This document shows positions 10,028-20,147 of a DNA stretch of 64,000 bases, in pieces. A program made the position numbers and the translations under genes. The DNA comes from Clostridium sp. E02 (GTDB lineage Bacteria > Bacillota > Clostridia > Lachnospirales > Lachnospiraceae), in assembly GCF_003833015.1 (NCBI RefSeq), contig NZ_RJLQ01000017.1:57489-121488 (forward strand), written 5' to 3'. Position 1 is the stretch's first letter; the number at the start of each line of letters is the position of its first letter. The notes beneath the pieces were generated by a model that was given only the letters and a program-made list of their open reading frames with translations, did no database searches and was not told the origin of the DNA.

Positions 10028-10060
10028 GAAAAAGGCAGGCTTTTTTCATTGACCTGCCTT
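10028..10060 (-). terminator. Terminator of the GGDEF gene
   Basis: On the minus strand AAGGCAGG ... CCTGCCTT is followed by TTTTTC, 34 bases after the stop of the diguanylate cyclase gene. The loop is T-rich, so it could also weakly stop plus-strand transcripts from the peroxiredoxin. Confidence 0.65.
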
Positions 10061-10093
10061 CCATACTATAACATCGGATACAATGATCCAAAT

Positions 10094-10963
10094 TTAATTT
10101 GATTTTTTTACACGATACATTTTTTCATCCGCATTCCTTATTATTTCTTCTGCTGTCATAGGGATTTCATGCATGGTTTCAATTCCATAAGAAATTGAAA
10201 CTCCGGACTTCACTCCAATCTCGCCGACTGATAGACTCTCAATCTCTTGCTTCATACTCTGCAATAAATGATCCGCATCGTTCCAATGGGTATTATAAAG
10301 ATAGATAATAAATTCATCTCCACCATATCTAGCTGCCCAAGATCTATTCGCAGAGATATGCTGTTTAATCACCCTCCCCACTGCCTTGATTACTAGATCG
10401 CCAGTTTCATGTCCATAAAGATCATTAATCGACTTAAACTCATCCAAATCCAGAAAGCAGATGGATATCGGGATATGAGTCAACGTTGCATCTATTATTT
10501 CAATCGGTAATCTTTCGTCAATAAATCTTCGGTTATATAAGGAAGTAAGCGGATCTTTTACAATGACATCATTGAGTTCTTTCACAAAATGAGAAAACAA
10601 TTCTCCCTCATTATAATTTCCTTCTCCAATATCCATATGATTCGTTGCATTTTTTAACAATTCTAATACAATAGGCTGATCCGTATTTTTTATAGGGAGT
10701 GCTGTTACAAGAAGCAATGCATCTGGTCTTCTTTCTAATTTAACAAAACACTCATTTTCCTTATGGCTTCTCATAGATATGCAGTTATCACAAATTGTAT
10801 TGTTTCCCCAATAATGGTAACAAATTTCGTTCTTATCTGAAAAACTAGACTCCCGATAATCCAACACCTTTTTATGTACTGGGTCAACCAAACGTACCAC
10901 ATCATACATTTTATAAAAAAAGTCCAATTTATCTTTTATATCCTCTAGCGTTATATAATCCAT
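10094..10963 (-). CDS. GGDEF-domain protein, probable diguanylate cyclase
   Basis: 289 residues. The C-terminal half (about 135-289) is a GGDEF domain: DPLTSLYNRRFIDERL opening, FLDLDEFKSINDLYGHETGD and the intact active-site RYGGDEF. Such enzymes make cyclic di-GMP from two GTP. The N-terminal half looks PAS-like and carries a cysteine cluster (CYHYWGNNTICDNCISM) that might bind metal or sense redox; this is inference. No membrane segment is evident, so it is probably cytoplasmic. Monocistronic. Confidence 0.88.
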   Translation of the reverse strand: MDYITLEDIKDKLDFFYKMYDVVRLVDPVHKKVLDYRESSFSDKNEICYHYWGNNTICDNCISMRSHKENECFVKLERRPDALLLVTALPIKNTDQPIVLELLKNATNHMDIGEGNYNEGELFSHFVKELNDVIVKDPLTSLYNRRFIDERLPIEIIDATLTHIPISICFLDLDEFKSINDLYGHETGDLVIKAVGRVIKQHISANRSWAARYGGDEFIIYLYNTHWNDADHLLQSMKQEIESLSVGEIGVKSGVSISYGIETMHEIPMTAEEIIRNADEKMYRVKKSN

Positions 10964-11096
10964 GAATCCCCCATGTCCAATCTTACAGAATCAGTCGTTT
11001 AGCCAGTCAATTTGTTGATTTTTTTATCTTAGCATAGATTTTCTTTTATGGATAGTGAAAATTAATCGAATCTTAGAAATTGAGGGATTGTACAAA

Positions 11097-11128
11097 ATAA
11101 AAAAACCTCAGGTTTTATCCTGAAGGTT
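11097..11128 (-). terminator. Terminator of the tRNA-Pro/tRNA-Glu transcript
   Basis: Minus-strand AACCTTCAGG ATAAAA CCTGAGGTT followed by TTTTTT, directly behind tRNA-Glu. Confidence 0.8.
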
Positions 11129-11136
11129 TCTTAATA

Positions 11137-11208
11137 TGACCTATCCGAGAATCGAACTCGGGATTCCGCCGTGAGAGGGCGGTGTCTTAACCGCTTGACC
11201 AATAGGCC
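11137..11208 (-). tRNA. tRNA-Glu (anticodon CTC)
   Basis: Acceptor GGCCTAT/ATAGGTC, anticodon stem CCGCC/GGCGG around CTCTCAC (anticodon CTC), T-arm CCGAG TTCGATT CTCGG, discriminator A. Lies 23 bases after tRNA-Pro in the same transcript. The usual Glu tRNA has TTC, so this is the minor isoacceptor. Confidence 0.92.
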
Positions 11209-11231
11209 AGTATAATACAAACTATACAAAA

Positions 11232-11305
11232 TCGAGGCGACAGGATTCGAACTTGCGACCTCTGCGTCCCGAACGCAGCGCTCTACCAAACTGAGCCACG
11301 CCTCG
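11232..11305 (-). tRNA. tRNA-Pro (anticodon CGG)
   Basis: Acceptor CGAGGCG/CGCCTCG, anticodon stem CTGCG/CGCAG around TTCGGGA (anticodon CGG), T-loop TTCGAAT with one mismatch in the T-stem. Discriminator A, no encoded CCA. Confidence 0.92.
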
Positions 11306-11449
11306 ATTACGTTAGGTAGTATAATATAAAAACATACGGATGTCAACCTTATTTTCAAAATTATTTAATTATTTTAAAATACTTGAAAAATAATCTTAGA
11401 TTTCAGTTTGTCTTAAACCAACTACAGTTTTTTTCATATGGTAGCTGAT

Positions 11450-14400
11450 TTAAGAGCCCAAATCAAATAGAGATAATTGATTTAATTCTGGCAATTCTCC
11501 AAGAAGTCCCAGATCCCCCATCAAATCACACACCGTTTTACTTACTTTTGTCCTATTCCTAAAATCTTCTCTGGATAAAAATGCCCCATCTTTGCTTGCA
11601 TCCACGACGGCATCGGCTGCTTTTTCTCCCAATCCGTCAATACTACTTAAAGAGGGCATCAACTTTCCATCAATTATCTGAAAATGTCTTGCTTTTGCCC
11701 TATATATGTCAACTGGAGTAAATTCAAATCCTCTTGCGTACATTTCCTGAACGATACGCATATCTCGTAAGGTATCAAGTTCCTTTTTGGATAAAGAATC
11801 CATACGTTTTTTATAATCCGCAAGGTAATGTTCCAGTTTGTCTCTCCCTTGACACATCAGTTCATAACTAAATCCATTGGCCCGAATGCTAAAGAAGGAA
11901 GCGTAATAAGCCAAAGGATAAAACACTTTGCAATATGCAATTCTCCATGCCATCATTACATAGGCCGCTGCATGAGCCTTAGGAAACATATATTTAATCT
12001 TTTTACAGGACCAGATATACCATTCTTCCACTCCATGAGCAACCATCTCTTCTTCCCATTCTTTTTTCAATCCTTTTCCTTTACGCACACTCTCCATAAT
12101 GGTGAATGACAACCCTTCTTCGATTCCCATGGAAATCAAATAAACCATAATGTCATCTCTCGTACAAATCGCTGACTGAATGTTTGCCTTCCCTTCTTGT
12201 ATCAGAGTCTGAGCATTTCCCAGCCAAACATCCGTACCATGAGCCAGACCCGCGATCCGGACCAAATCAGAAAAATACTTTGGTTTCGTATCAATTAACA
12301 TCTGCATAGCAAAATCAGTTCCAAACTCTGGAACTCCAAGTGCGCCTAATTTACAACCTCCAATGTCCTCTGGACTGATTGAAAGCGCCGAAGTACTCTG
12401 AAAAAGAGACATAACTTCTTTGCTGTCCAAAGGAATGTCCTTTACCGGATCAAATCCAATCAAATCCTGAAGCATACGTATCATAGTCGGATCGTCGTGT
12501 CCCAGTATATCAAGTTTTAGTAGATTGTGATCAATAGAATGATAATCAAAGTGCGTCGTTATCGTCATGGTCGTCATATCATTGGCCGGTCTTTGAACCG
12601 GAGTGAAGGAATAGATCTCTTCCCCATGGGGAAGCACGATGATCCCACCTGGATGCTGTCCGGTGGTTCTTCTTACACCTACGCAGCCCTGTACGATCCG
12701 ATTAATCTCACAATTTCGCTTTCGGATTCCATGTTCTTCATAATAGTTCTTTACATATCCAAATGCAGTTTTATCCGCTAGTGTGCCAATGGTACCTGCA
12801 CGATAAGTCTGACCTTTCCCAAAAATAACTTCTGTATAATCATGCGCTTTGCTCTGGTATTCTCCTGAAAAGTTTAAGTCAATATCAGGCTCCTTATCTC
12901 CTTTAAACCCTAAGAACGTTTCAAAAGGAATATCGAATCCATCTTTTGAAAGAGTGTGACCGCAGTCAGGACATACCTTATCCGGCATGTCGCATCCCGC
13001 CATTCCAGAAAACTGTTTCACTTCTTCCGAATCAAAGTCATAATAATGACAGGAAGTACAGTAATAATGAGGACTAAGTGAATTAACTTCTGTTATCCCT
13101 GCCATATAAGCAACAAAAGAGGAACCAACGGACCCACGAGAACCCACCAGATATCCATCTTCATTGGATTTCCACACCAGTTTCTGCGCAATGATATACA
13201 TAACTGCAAACCCATTGGATATGATGGAGTTCAATTCGCGCTCCAGACGCTCTGTAACGATAGTCGGAAGATTCTCTCCATATATGGCACTGGCTTTGTC
13301 ATAACAGATTTTTCTCAAATCCTCATCAGAGTTCTCAATAATCGGAGGACATTTATCTGGCCTTACTGGAGAGATCCTCTCGCACATATCAGCTATTTTT
13401 CTCGTGTTTTTAATCACTACTTCTTCTGCTTTATTAGGTCCTAAATACTCGAATTCCTTTAACATCTCTTCCGTAGTTCTTAAATAAAGGGGAGGCTGTT
13501 CGTCGGAATCCTTAAACCCATGTCCTGCCATAATGATTCTTCGGTAAACTTCATCTTCCGGATCTAAAAAATGAACATCACAGGTTGCACAAACTGGTTT
13601 CCCAAATTGTTCTCCCAGTTTTACGATCCTCTTATTGATCTCAATGAGATCCTGTTCCGAATTTATTACACTTTTTTCATCTCGCAACATAAAACCATTA
13701 TTTCCTAGGGGCTGTATTTCCAGATAATCATAGAAATTAACCAGTTTTGCTATCTCCGCCTCTGGAATCCCCCGAAGTAAGGCCTGATACACTTCACCCG
13801 CTTCACAGGCAGATCCTATAATCAGCCCCTCCCGGTACTGATCTAAAATGCTTTTTGGGATTCTAGGCCTTCTCGCATAATAATCAATATGGGAATAGGA
13901 TATCAATCGGTAAAGATTCACTCTTCCTACATCATTAGCAGCTAGAATAATAACGTGATTGGTCGGAAGTTTTTTAATGATATCAGATGTCATGGCGTTA
14001 AACCCATTTAGTTCATTCAGGGTATTGATTCCCCGTTCCTTAAGCATACTTACAAATTTCTGAAAGATTTCTGCCGTACAGCCTGCATCATCCACGGCTC
14101 TATGATGATTTTTCAGTGAAATATTTAATGCTTTTGCAACTGTATCCAATTTAAAACGGTTTAAGTTTGGAAGTAACACTCTTGCCAAAGCCACCGTATC
14201 AATCACCGTAGGATTAAAATCCAATTGAAGCTGTACTGCATTATGTGCTATAAAGCTCACATCAAAGGAAGCATTGTGAGCCACCAGTACAGATCCTTCA
14301 CAAAACGCTAAAAACCCAGGCAAAATTTGTTCAATCTTAGGATGAGGCAGAACCATGTTATCGTTAATCCCAGTTAGTTTTTCAATCTCAAATGGAATGG

Positions 14401-15982
14401 GGATATCCGGATTTACAAAAGAACTAAATTTGTCTGTTATTTTCCCATCTTCTATTTTAACAGCTCCGATTTCAATAATTTTGTTTTTAGTAGAACTAAA
14501 ACCAGTGGTCTCTAAATCAAAGACAACAAAGGAATTTGTAAAATTCTGGTTTTTCGAATTCTTCACAAGTTCCTTTTGGTCATCAACCAAGTAACCTTCT
14601 ACCCCGTAAATCAGCTTAAAATCGTCTCCCTTTTCCAAAGCATGATTGGCATCCGGAAACGATTGTACACAGCCATGATCTGTAATGGCGATGGCAGGCA
14701 TCCCCCATTTCTTGGCTCGTTTTACAATATCTTTCACCTCTGAAACACCGTCCATATCACTCATCTTGGTATGACAGTGAAGCTCCACTCGCTTTTCCAG
14801 ACTATTATCCGATCTTTTTCCTGTGAAATCTTCTGATTTTTTGATTCCTACCACAGATCCAAGCGTCAATTCACCGTCAAATCGATCAATGGTAGTAACT
14901 CCTTTGATTCGAATAAAATTGCCAAAAACCACTGCATTTTTAAGATCTGGGAGCTGTTCTTCTTTGGCAAATATTTTAACAGTAATGGTGTCTGTAAAAT
15001 CAGACACATCAAATATTAAAATAGTTTTCCCACTTCTTAATTCCCGACTGTCTAAGGTTAGTATCTTTCCCCGAATCGCTACTTCACCGATCTCCCCTTC
15101 AATCTTTTCGATCTCAATGATTTCGTCATCAAAGTCTCTTCCATAAAGTACCTCTGGATTGTCCGATCTTTTCCCTCCGTAGCTGTTCTTTCTATAATCC
15201 TTCCATTCCTTTTTACCAGGTTCCGTTTCCTTCGATCTCCCAGCTCCTTTTTTCCCGCCCATGCGAAGCCCTGGTTCGGAGGAGTTAGCGTTCAAAGCTA
15301 CAGTGGGATTTGACTGATTTCCTGCAGTTATAGGATCCAAAGCGCCCCCATCTGGCAGAAAAGGTGGCGAAGATTCTAAAGATGCCTGTCCATTACCTGC
15401 CAGGCTAGTCTTTTTAACAATTTCCTCTACTTCCCGCTGCATCTGCAGTTCCTTCTTCTTTGCCAGTTTATTTTCTTTCGGTGGGATAAATTCATACCGA
15501 ACTTCTACCGGAAGGCCGCATCTTTCATGGAATATCTTTTCCAATACTCGTTTTAACTCTCCCGCTTTTTCTCTGGCAACAATTGTATCCTCGACCGTCA
15601 TCTTTAACAGATCCGGCTCTGGAAATTCATATTCTGCTTTACGGAACATACTGTATTCAATGATACTGTAATGCTTCAGTTCCATCAAAAGACTATCTCG
15701 ATATGCTTTTAAAAGTTTTTTAGGGGTATACTGTTCTGAAAGGCAGAACCTCTCTATGATTTTTATGGTAACCTGTTTGGATGGGAAAAGTTGATCTTTG
15801 ATCCCCTTCTCTAGTCCATATATATTCTGTTTATGAATCAACCGGGGGCTATTTAAATAAATACGAATAGAGCTTCTATCTCTGTTAGATGTGACTTTCT
15901 CCACATCCACCAGATTTAAAAGCTCTTGCAAATCATCCGTAATATGTAACCCTGGAAATACTTCCAAAAATTTTTTTGCCAT
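11450..15982 (-). CDS. polC: DNA polymerase III alpha subunit, Gram-positive PolC type
   Basis: Replicative polymerase of low-GC Firmicutes, with built-in proofreading. The 1510-residue domain order is recognisable: N-terminal region, OB domain (about 295-390), PHP start ELHCHTKMSDMDG (about 405), a DnaQ-type 3'-5' exonuclease inserted in PHP (FVVFDLETTGF, DTVALAR, HHRAVDDA, about 505-660), then the C-family polymerase core with GSRGSVGSSFVAY and the catalytic PDIDLNFSGE. A four-cysteine zinc site (CTSCHYY ... CPDCGH) lies near 1010. It is the last gene of the ispG-side cluster and follows ispG by eight bases. Confidence 0.96.
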   Translation of the reverse strand: MAKKFLEVFPGLHITDDLQELLNLVDVEKVTSNRDRSSIRIYLNSPRLIHKQNIYGLEKGIKDQLFPSKQVTIKIIERFCLSEQYTPKKLLKAYRDSLLMELKHYSIIEYSMFRKAEYEFPEPDLLKMTVEDTIVAREKAGELKRVLEKIFHERCGLPVEVRYEFIPPKENKLAKKKELQMQREVEEIVKKTSLAGNGQASLESSPPFLPDGGALDPITAGNQSNPTVALNANSSEPGLRMGGKKGAGRSKETEPGKKEWKDYRKNSYGGKRSDNPEVLYGRDFDDEIIEIEKIEGEIGEVAIRGKILTLDSRELRSGKTILIFDVSDFTDTITVKIFAKEEQLPDLKNAVVFGNFIRIKGVTTIDRFDGELTLGSVVGIKKSEDFTGKRSDNSLEKRVELHCHTKMSDMDGVSEVKDIVKRAKKWGMPAIAITDHGCVQSFPDANHALEKGDDFKLIYGVEGYLVDDQKELVKNSKNQNFTNSFVVFDLETTGFSSTKNKIIEIGAVKIEDGKITDKFSSFVNPDIPIPFEIEKLTGINDNMVLPHPKIEQILPGFLAFCEGSVLVAHNASFDVSFIAHNAVQLQLDFNPTVIDTVALARVLLPNLNRFKLDTVAKALNISLKNHHRAVDDAGCTAEIFQKFVSMLKERGINTLNELNGFNAMTSDIIKKLPTNHVIILAANDVGRVNLYRLISYSHIDYYARRPRIPKSILDQYREGLIIGSACEAGEVYQALLRGIPEAEIAKLVNFYDYLEIQPLGNNGFMLRDEKSVINSEQDLIEINKRIVKLGEQFGKPVCATCDVHFLDPEDEVYRRIIMAGHGFKDSDEQPPLYLRTTEEMLKEFEYLGPNKAEEVVIKNTRKIADMCERISPVRPDKCPPIIENSDEDLRKICYDKASAIYGENLPTIVTERLERELNSIISNGFAVMYIIAQKLVWKSNEDGYLVGSRGSVGSSFVAYMAGITEVNSLSPHYYCTSCHYYDFDSEEVKQFSGMAGCDMPDKVCPDCGHTLSKDGFDIPFETFLGFKGDKEPDIDLNFSGEYQSKAHDYTEVIFGKGQTYRAGTIGTLADKTAFGYVKNYYEEHGIRKRNCEINRIVQGCVGVRRTTGQHPGGIIVLPHGEEIYSFTPVQRPANDMTTMTITTHFDYHSIDHNLLKLDILGHDDPTMIRMLQDLIGFDPVKDIPLDSKEVMSLFQSTSALSISPEDIGGCKLGALGVPEFGTDFAMQMLIDTKPKYFSDLVRIAGLAHGTDVWLGNAQTLIQEGKANIQSAICTRDDIMVYLISMGIEEGLSFTIMESVRKGKGLKKEWEEEMVAHGVEEWYIWSCKKIKYMFPKAHAAAYVMMAWRIAYCKVFYPLAYYASFFSIRANGFSYELMCQGRDKLEHYLADYKKRMDSLSKKELDTLRDMRIVQEMYARGFEFTPVDIYRAKARHFQIIDGKLMPSLSSIDGLGEKAADAVVDASKDGAFLSREDFRNRTKVSKTVCDLMGDLGLLGELPELNQLSLFDLGS

Positions 15983-15990
15983 TCTATCAC

Positions 15991-17046
15991 CTACTGCATT
16001 TTCATAAGTTCTTCCTGTAAGGCTTTTAGAAGTTCACCTTCTGGAACTTTTCGGATCACTTCTCCTTTCTTAATGAGAAGTCCTTCCCCAATCCCACCGG
16101 CTATCCCTATGTCTGCTTCTCTCGCTTCTCCTGGTCCATTGACCACACAGCCCATAACTGCAACTTTTATATCTAAGTGGTCAAAAGAAGAAACCATCTC
16201 TTCTACTTGGTTCGCCAATGATATCAGATCGATCCTTGTTCTTCCGCAGGTGGGACAGGATATCACTTCCACACCGCCTCTTTTCAAGCCAAGCGTCTTT
16301 AATATCGTCTTTGCCGTTTTTACTTCTTCTATCGGATCGCCAGTAAGGGAAACCCGAATGGTATCTCCAATTCCCTTATGAAGAATAATCCCAAGACCAA
16401 TCGAAGATTTGACCGTTCCAGATGCAAGAGTACCTGCCTCCGTAATTCCTACATGAAGGGGATAATCAATTTGTTTGGCGATCAACTCATGAGCCTTGAT
16501 ACACATAAGTACATCCGATGATTTAATACTAATCACTAGATTGTCGTATCCCAGTTCCTCAATCAGATGTACTTTATTCATCGCACTGATTACAATTCCC
16601 TCTGCAGTCACCCCTCCATAAGTCTCAATCAAATCTTTTTCCAATGATCCACTATTAACACCTACCCGGATAGGGATGTTATACTCCTTCGCTTTCTCCA
16701 CCACAGCCTGAACCCGCTCTCTCGAGCCTATATTTCCTGGATTAATACGAATTTTATCGGCACCAGCTTCTATGGCAGCAATTGCAAGCCGATAATCAAA
16801 ATGAATATCGGCAATCAAAGGAATAGAGATCTTTTTTTTAATCTTCCTTAAAGCTATCGCTGATTCCTGATCCGGAACAGCCACTCGAATCAAATCGCAT
16901 CCAGCAGCCGTTAATTCTTTTATTTGCTTAACAGTTTCTGTTACATCTTGTGTTTTTGTATTACACATAGACTGGATAAGAACGGGGTTTCCACCACCAA
17001 TTATCCGGTCTCCTATCTGTATTTTTTTCGTATGATCTCTATACAT
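15991..17046 (-). CDS. ispG: 4-hydroxy-3-methylbut-2-en-1-yl diphosphate synthase
   Basis: The next-to-last step of the MEP isoprenoid pathway, a 4Fe-4S enzyme converting MEcPP to HMBPP. Iron-sulfur cysteines are visible in VISCPTCGRTRID and GCVVNGPGEA; the TIM-barrel start PVLIQSMCNTKTQDV is typical. I start at 17046 (MYRDHTKK), which has TTGGAGGAA five bases upstream. The longer reading overlaps the end of rseP. With dxr three genes upstream it supplies C5 units for the UppS product. Confidence 0.95.
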   Translation of the reverse strand: MYRDHTKKIQIGDRIIGGGNPVLIQSMCNTKTQDVTETVKQIKELTAAGCDLIRVAVPDQESAIALRKIKKKISIPLIADIHFDYRLAIAAIEAGADKIRINPGNIGSRERVQAVVEKAKEYNIPIRVGVNSGSLEKDLIETYGGVTAEGIVISAMNKVHLIEELGYDNLVISIKSSDVLMCIKAHELIAKQIDYPLHVGITEAGTLASGTVKSSIGLGIILHKGIGDTIRVSLTGDPIEEVKTAKTILKTLGLKRGGVEVISCPTCGRTRIDLISLANQVEEMVSSFDHLDIKVAVMGCVVNGPGEAREADIGIAGGIGEGLLIKKGEVIRKVPEGELLKALQEELMKMQ

Positions 17047-17074
17047 AGGTTCCTCCAATTTATACATTCTGTTC

Positions 17075-18133
17075 CTACGTAAACCGGCTGATATCATTAA
17101 ATACAACAAAAATCATTAGTGCCATCAAAGCCACCATACTGATCATGTTTACCATTCCTTCTTTTTCTGGATCCATACGTTTTCCTCGAATGGCCTCAAT
17201 AATCAGGAACAGAAGTCTTCCACCGTCAAGTGCCGGAATTGGGAGTAAATTCATGACTCCTAAGTTTGCACTCAACAATATACACATACTAAGTATATTC
17301 GTCAGTGCAGCCACGATACTGACAGAAAGTCCTGCTTTCACAGAGTCATCTATCATAACAACTATTCCCACTGGACCACTTAAATCACTGACACTCGCTT
17401 TTCCAGTGAATAACATGCCAAGACTTTTTACCGTAAGGTTTACATCGTATTTCATCTCTAGAAAACCATATTTGACTAAACCACCAGCAGTTTTTATCTT
17501 ATTATTCTGAGGAGCAATCATGATACCAATTAAGTATTTATCACTCTCCTTGGAATATTCAGGAGTAACGGCTACCGTTTTAATTACTTCTTTTCCCGTT
17601 GTTTGATCTACCCTGGAAAATTCCACCTGGCTCATCATGTCATCTGGCTTTAACAATTTATAAAGAACATAGTCCCCATACATGGAAACACTCTCTCCAT
17701 TAATCTTTCGTAGTTTATCGCCAATTTGTAACCCTGCCGCTGCTGCAGGAGAATGATCCGAAACTTCTTTTATATAAGTCGTATTATAACCACTCATTCC
17801 TACTAGAATCATTGCCAATAAAAATGCAAGAATAAAATTAAACAAAGGACCTGCCACAATCACAGACATACGTGCCGTAATGGATTTATTTTGAAATGCC
17901 CGATCATCTGGGTTCTCTTCATCTTCTCCCAACATCATACAAGATCCACCAATCGGCAATAGTTTAATGGAATAAGTGGTTTCTCCTTTTTTAAAATGAA
18001 GAAGTCTCGGTCCCATACCAACGGAAAATTCCATAACTGCGATTCCGTTCTTCTTAGCAAATAAAAAATGACCCAATTCATGTATTAATACAATTAACCC
18101 AAAAACAAGTATTGCTACGATCACACTAGACAA
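17075..18133 (-). CDS. rseP: Site-2 intramembrane zinc metalloprotease (RseP/RasP)
   Basis: Cleaves membrane substrates such as anti-sigma factors and signal peptide remnants. The zinc motif HELGHFLF lies in the first membrane helix, a PDZ domain occupies about residues 115-200 (GLQIGDKLRKINGE), and NLLPIPALDGGR is the second active-site segment. Four membrane helices. The apparent start is TTG at 18133, just after the dxr stop, with AGGTGG upstream; a GTG three codons later is an alternative. Position between dxr and ispG is conserved in Clostridia. Confidence 0.93.
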   Translation of the reverse strand: MSSVIVAILVFGLIVLIHELGHFLFAKKNGIAVMEFSVGMGPRLLHFKKGETTYSIKLLPIGGSCMMLGEDEENPDDRAFQNKSITARMSVIVAGPLFNFILAFLLAMILVGMSGYNTTYIKEVSDHSPAAAAGLQIGDKLRKINGESVSMYGDYVLYKLLKPDDMMSQVEFSRVDQTTGKEVIKTVAVTPEYSKESDKYLIGIMIAPQNNKIKTAGGLVKYGFLEMKYDVNLTVKSLGMLFTGKASVSDLSGPVGIVVMIDDSVKAGLSVSIVAALTNILSMCILLSANLGVMNLLPIPALDGGRLLFLIIEAIRGKRMDPEKEGMVNMISMVALMALMIFVVFNDISRFT

Positions 18134-18134
18134 T

Positions 18135-19277
18135 TTACCACCTGCTTTCTATATATTCATAAGCTGCCGCTTCTGCTTCGAGTATCTCCGTCACACTGGG
18201 GTTTTCTTTCACAGTATGCCCGTTCATGGCTCCTTCTATCATCTCTGGAATCGAAAGATATGGGATTTCACGATTTAAAAATTTGGAAACTGCCCGTTCA
18301 TTGGCTGCATTGAATACCGTAGGCATGGTTCCGCCGGTTTTTCCAGCCTGATACGCCAAGGACAAACCTGGGAAATGAACAAAATTTGGTTTTTCAAACG
18401 TAATCGTTCCCAGTTTCCAGAAATCCAAACGTTCCCCTGGAAGGAAACGCCGCTCTGGATAATAGAGCGCATACTGAATCGGGAGTTTCATATCGGGAGT
18501 TCCAAGCTGTGCCATAACTGCCCCATCTTCAAATTCTACCATGGAATGAATGATGCTTTTGGGTTGGATCACCACGCGGATCTGATCTATCTCTACACCA
18601 AACAACCACTTTGCTTCCATAACTTCCAACCCTTTGTTCACCATGGTAGAGGAATCAATGGTGATTTTCCTTCCCATAGACCAGTTGGGATGTTTTAGCG
18701 CATCTTCTACCTGAACATTTTTTAATTCCTCTTTTGTTCTTCCACGAAAAGGTCCACCCGATGCCGTTAAAAGAATGGAATGAATGGCTCTTTTCTCTTC
18801 CCCATTCAAGCACTGGAATATAGCACTGTGTTCACTATCTACCGGATAAATAGTAACACCTTTTTCCTTTGCAAGGGGCATAATGAGGTGACCTGCTGTG
18901 ACTAAAGTTTCTTTATTGGCAAGTGCGATGTCTTTCCCCGCTTCCATGGCTGCAATGGTGGGCTGGATTCCTATCATTCCAACGATTGCTGTTACTACAA
19001 TCTCTGCTGATATTTCTGTTGCCGTTTCAATTAACCCACTCATTCCGGACACAATCTTTACCGGTAGATCACGCACGGATTTTTTTAATTCTTGTGCTTT
19101 TTCTTCTTGCCATACACAGGCTATCTTTGGTTTGAAGGTTCGAATCTGCTGTTCCAGAAGCTTTATATTGCTGCCTGCAGCCAAAGCAGTAACTATTATA
19201 TCTTTCTGGTTTTCCACCACCTCTAGGGTCTGCGTTCCAATCGATCCTGTTGATCCCAGAATAGCTATTTTCTTCAT
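18135..19277 (-). CDS. dxr: 1-deoxy-D-xylulose 5-phosphate reductoisomerase
   Basis: Second enzyme of the MEP pathway (DXP to MEP, NADPH dependent). NADP motif ILGSTGSIGTQTL at the N-terminus, metal-binding PVDSEHSAIFQ, and the SGGPFRG and HPNWSMGRKITIDSSTMVNKG segments are all intact. 380 residues, normal length. It follows cdsA by 50 bases and ends within two bases of rseP, so the genes are co-transcribed. Confidence 0.96.
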   Translation of the reverse strand: MKKIAILGSTGSIGTQTLEVVENQKDIIVTALAAGSNIKLLEQQIRTFKPKIACVWQEEKAQELKKSVRDLPVKIVSGMSGLIETATEISAEIVVTAIVGMIGIQPTIAAMEAGKDIALANKETLVTAGHLIMPLAKEKGVTIYPVDSEHSAIFQCLNGEEKRAIHSILLTASGGPFRGRTKEELKNVQVEDALKHPNWSMGRKITIDSSTMVNKGLEVMEAKWLFGVEIDQIRVVIQPKSIIHSMVEFEDGAVMAQLGTPDMKLPIQYALYYPERRFLPGERLDFWKLGTITFEKPNFVHFPGLSLAYQAGKTGGTMPTVFNAANERAVSKFLNREIPYLSIPEMIEGAMNGHTVKENPSVTEILEAEAAAYEYIESRW

Positions 19278-19327
19278 CTTATGCTACCTGCTCCTTTTCT
19301 TTTCCTTAATTCCTGTTTCATATTGTA

Positions 19328-20128
19328 TTAACGTAAAAATACTGCCGCAAAATAAATGACCGGAGCGGTAAACAACATACTATCAAATCGGTCAAGAATT
19401 CCCCCATGACCTGGAATTAATGCTCCATAATCTTTTACCTTATGATTTCTTTTAATGGCCGAAGCTGCCAGATCTCCAATGGGTGAAATAACAGCAGCAA
19501 GTGCACAGGCCAGGGTACATGTAATTTGGGGATTCGCCACACCTGTCATAAAGGAACCAAATACAGTCGCATACAAAAACCCCAGAATAGAAGCTCCAAT
19601 CACGCCTCCTACCGCTCCCTCAATAGATTTATGGGGACTAAGAACTGGTGCCAGTTTATGTCTGCCAAATAAATTCCCTACACAATAGGCACAAGTGTCA
19701 CATCCCCAGGAGCTTATAAAAACAAGCCAGACCAAAAATCTTCCATCCTCAATGGAACGGACCTGATAGAGATAGGACAGCATTACAGCTACATAAAAAA
19801 AGCCAAAAAATACGACCGTTACTTCTTCCGTCTTATATTTAGGAAATGCAAATACATAAAAACTCATTAAAACCATCACAAAAGCAATGGACATAATCAT
19901 AACGTATTGTTCCTTATGATACCACAGCAATCCGTAATAAACAATTACTGTTAAATACCCCATAACTCCCAGAGGATCATTTTGCAACTTCATCACACGG
20001 TAAAGTTCAAACAAACCTACCATGGATATGAATACAGTCGTGGCAAAAAGCAAAACTCCTCCACTTCCCACTGTAAAAAGTGCGATTAAAATAAGAATAA
20101 TTCCGCTTATCAGCCTGGTTGTAAACAT
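19328..20128 (-). CDS. cdsA: Phosphatidate cytidylyltransferase
   Basis: Makes CDP-diacylglycerol from CTP and phosphatidate, the precursor of acidic phospholipids. An integral membrane protein of about 266 residues with seven or eight helices. The C-terminal signature HKVKDYGALIPGHGGILDRFDS is complete. Of the adjacent GTG and ATG I choose ATG at 20128, with GGGAGGAAGC upstream. Between uppS and dxr as in many Firmicutes. Confidence 0.94.
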   Translation of the reverse strand: MFTTRLISGIILILIALFTVGSGGVLLFATTVFISMVGLFELYRVMKLQNDPLGVMGYLTVIVYYGLLWYHKEQYVMIMSIAFVMVLMSFYVFAFPKYKTEEVTVVFFGFFYVAVMLSYLYQVRSIEDGRFLVWLVFISSWGCDTCAYCVGNLFGRHKLAPVLSPHKSIEGAVGGVIGASILGFLYATVFGSFMTGVANPQITCTLACALAAVISPIGDLAASAIKRNHKVKDYGALIPGHGGILDRFDSMLFTAPVIYFAAVFLR

Positions 20129-20147
20129 CACGCTTCCTCCCTCCGAA

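Noticed and set aside
11131..11358. 75-codon minus-strand reading across tRNA-Glu and tRNA-Pro
   Set aside because: It is a translation of two tRNA genes.
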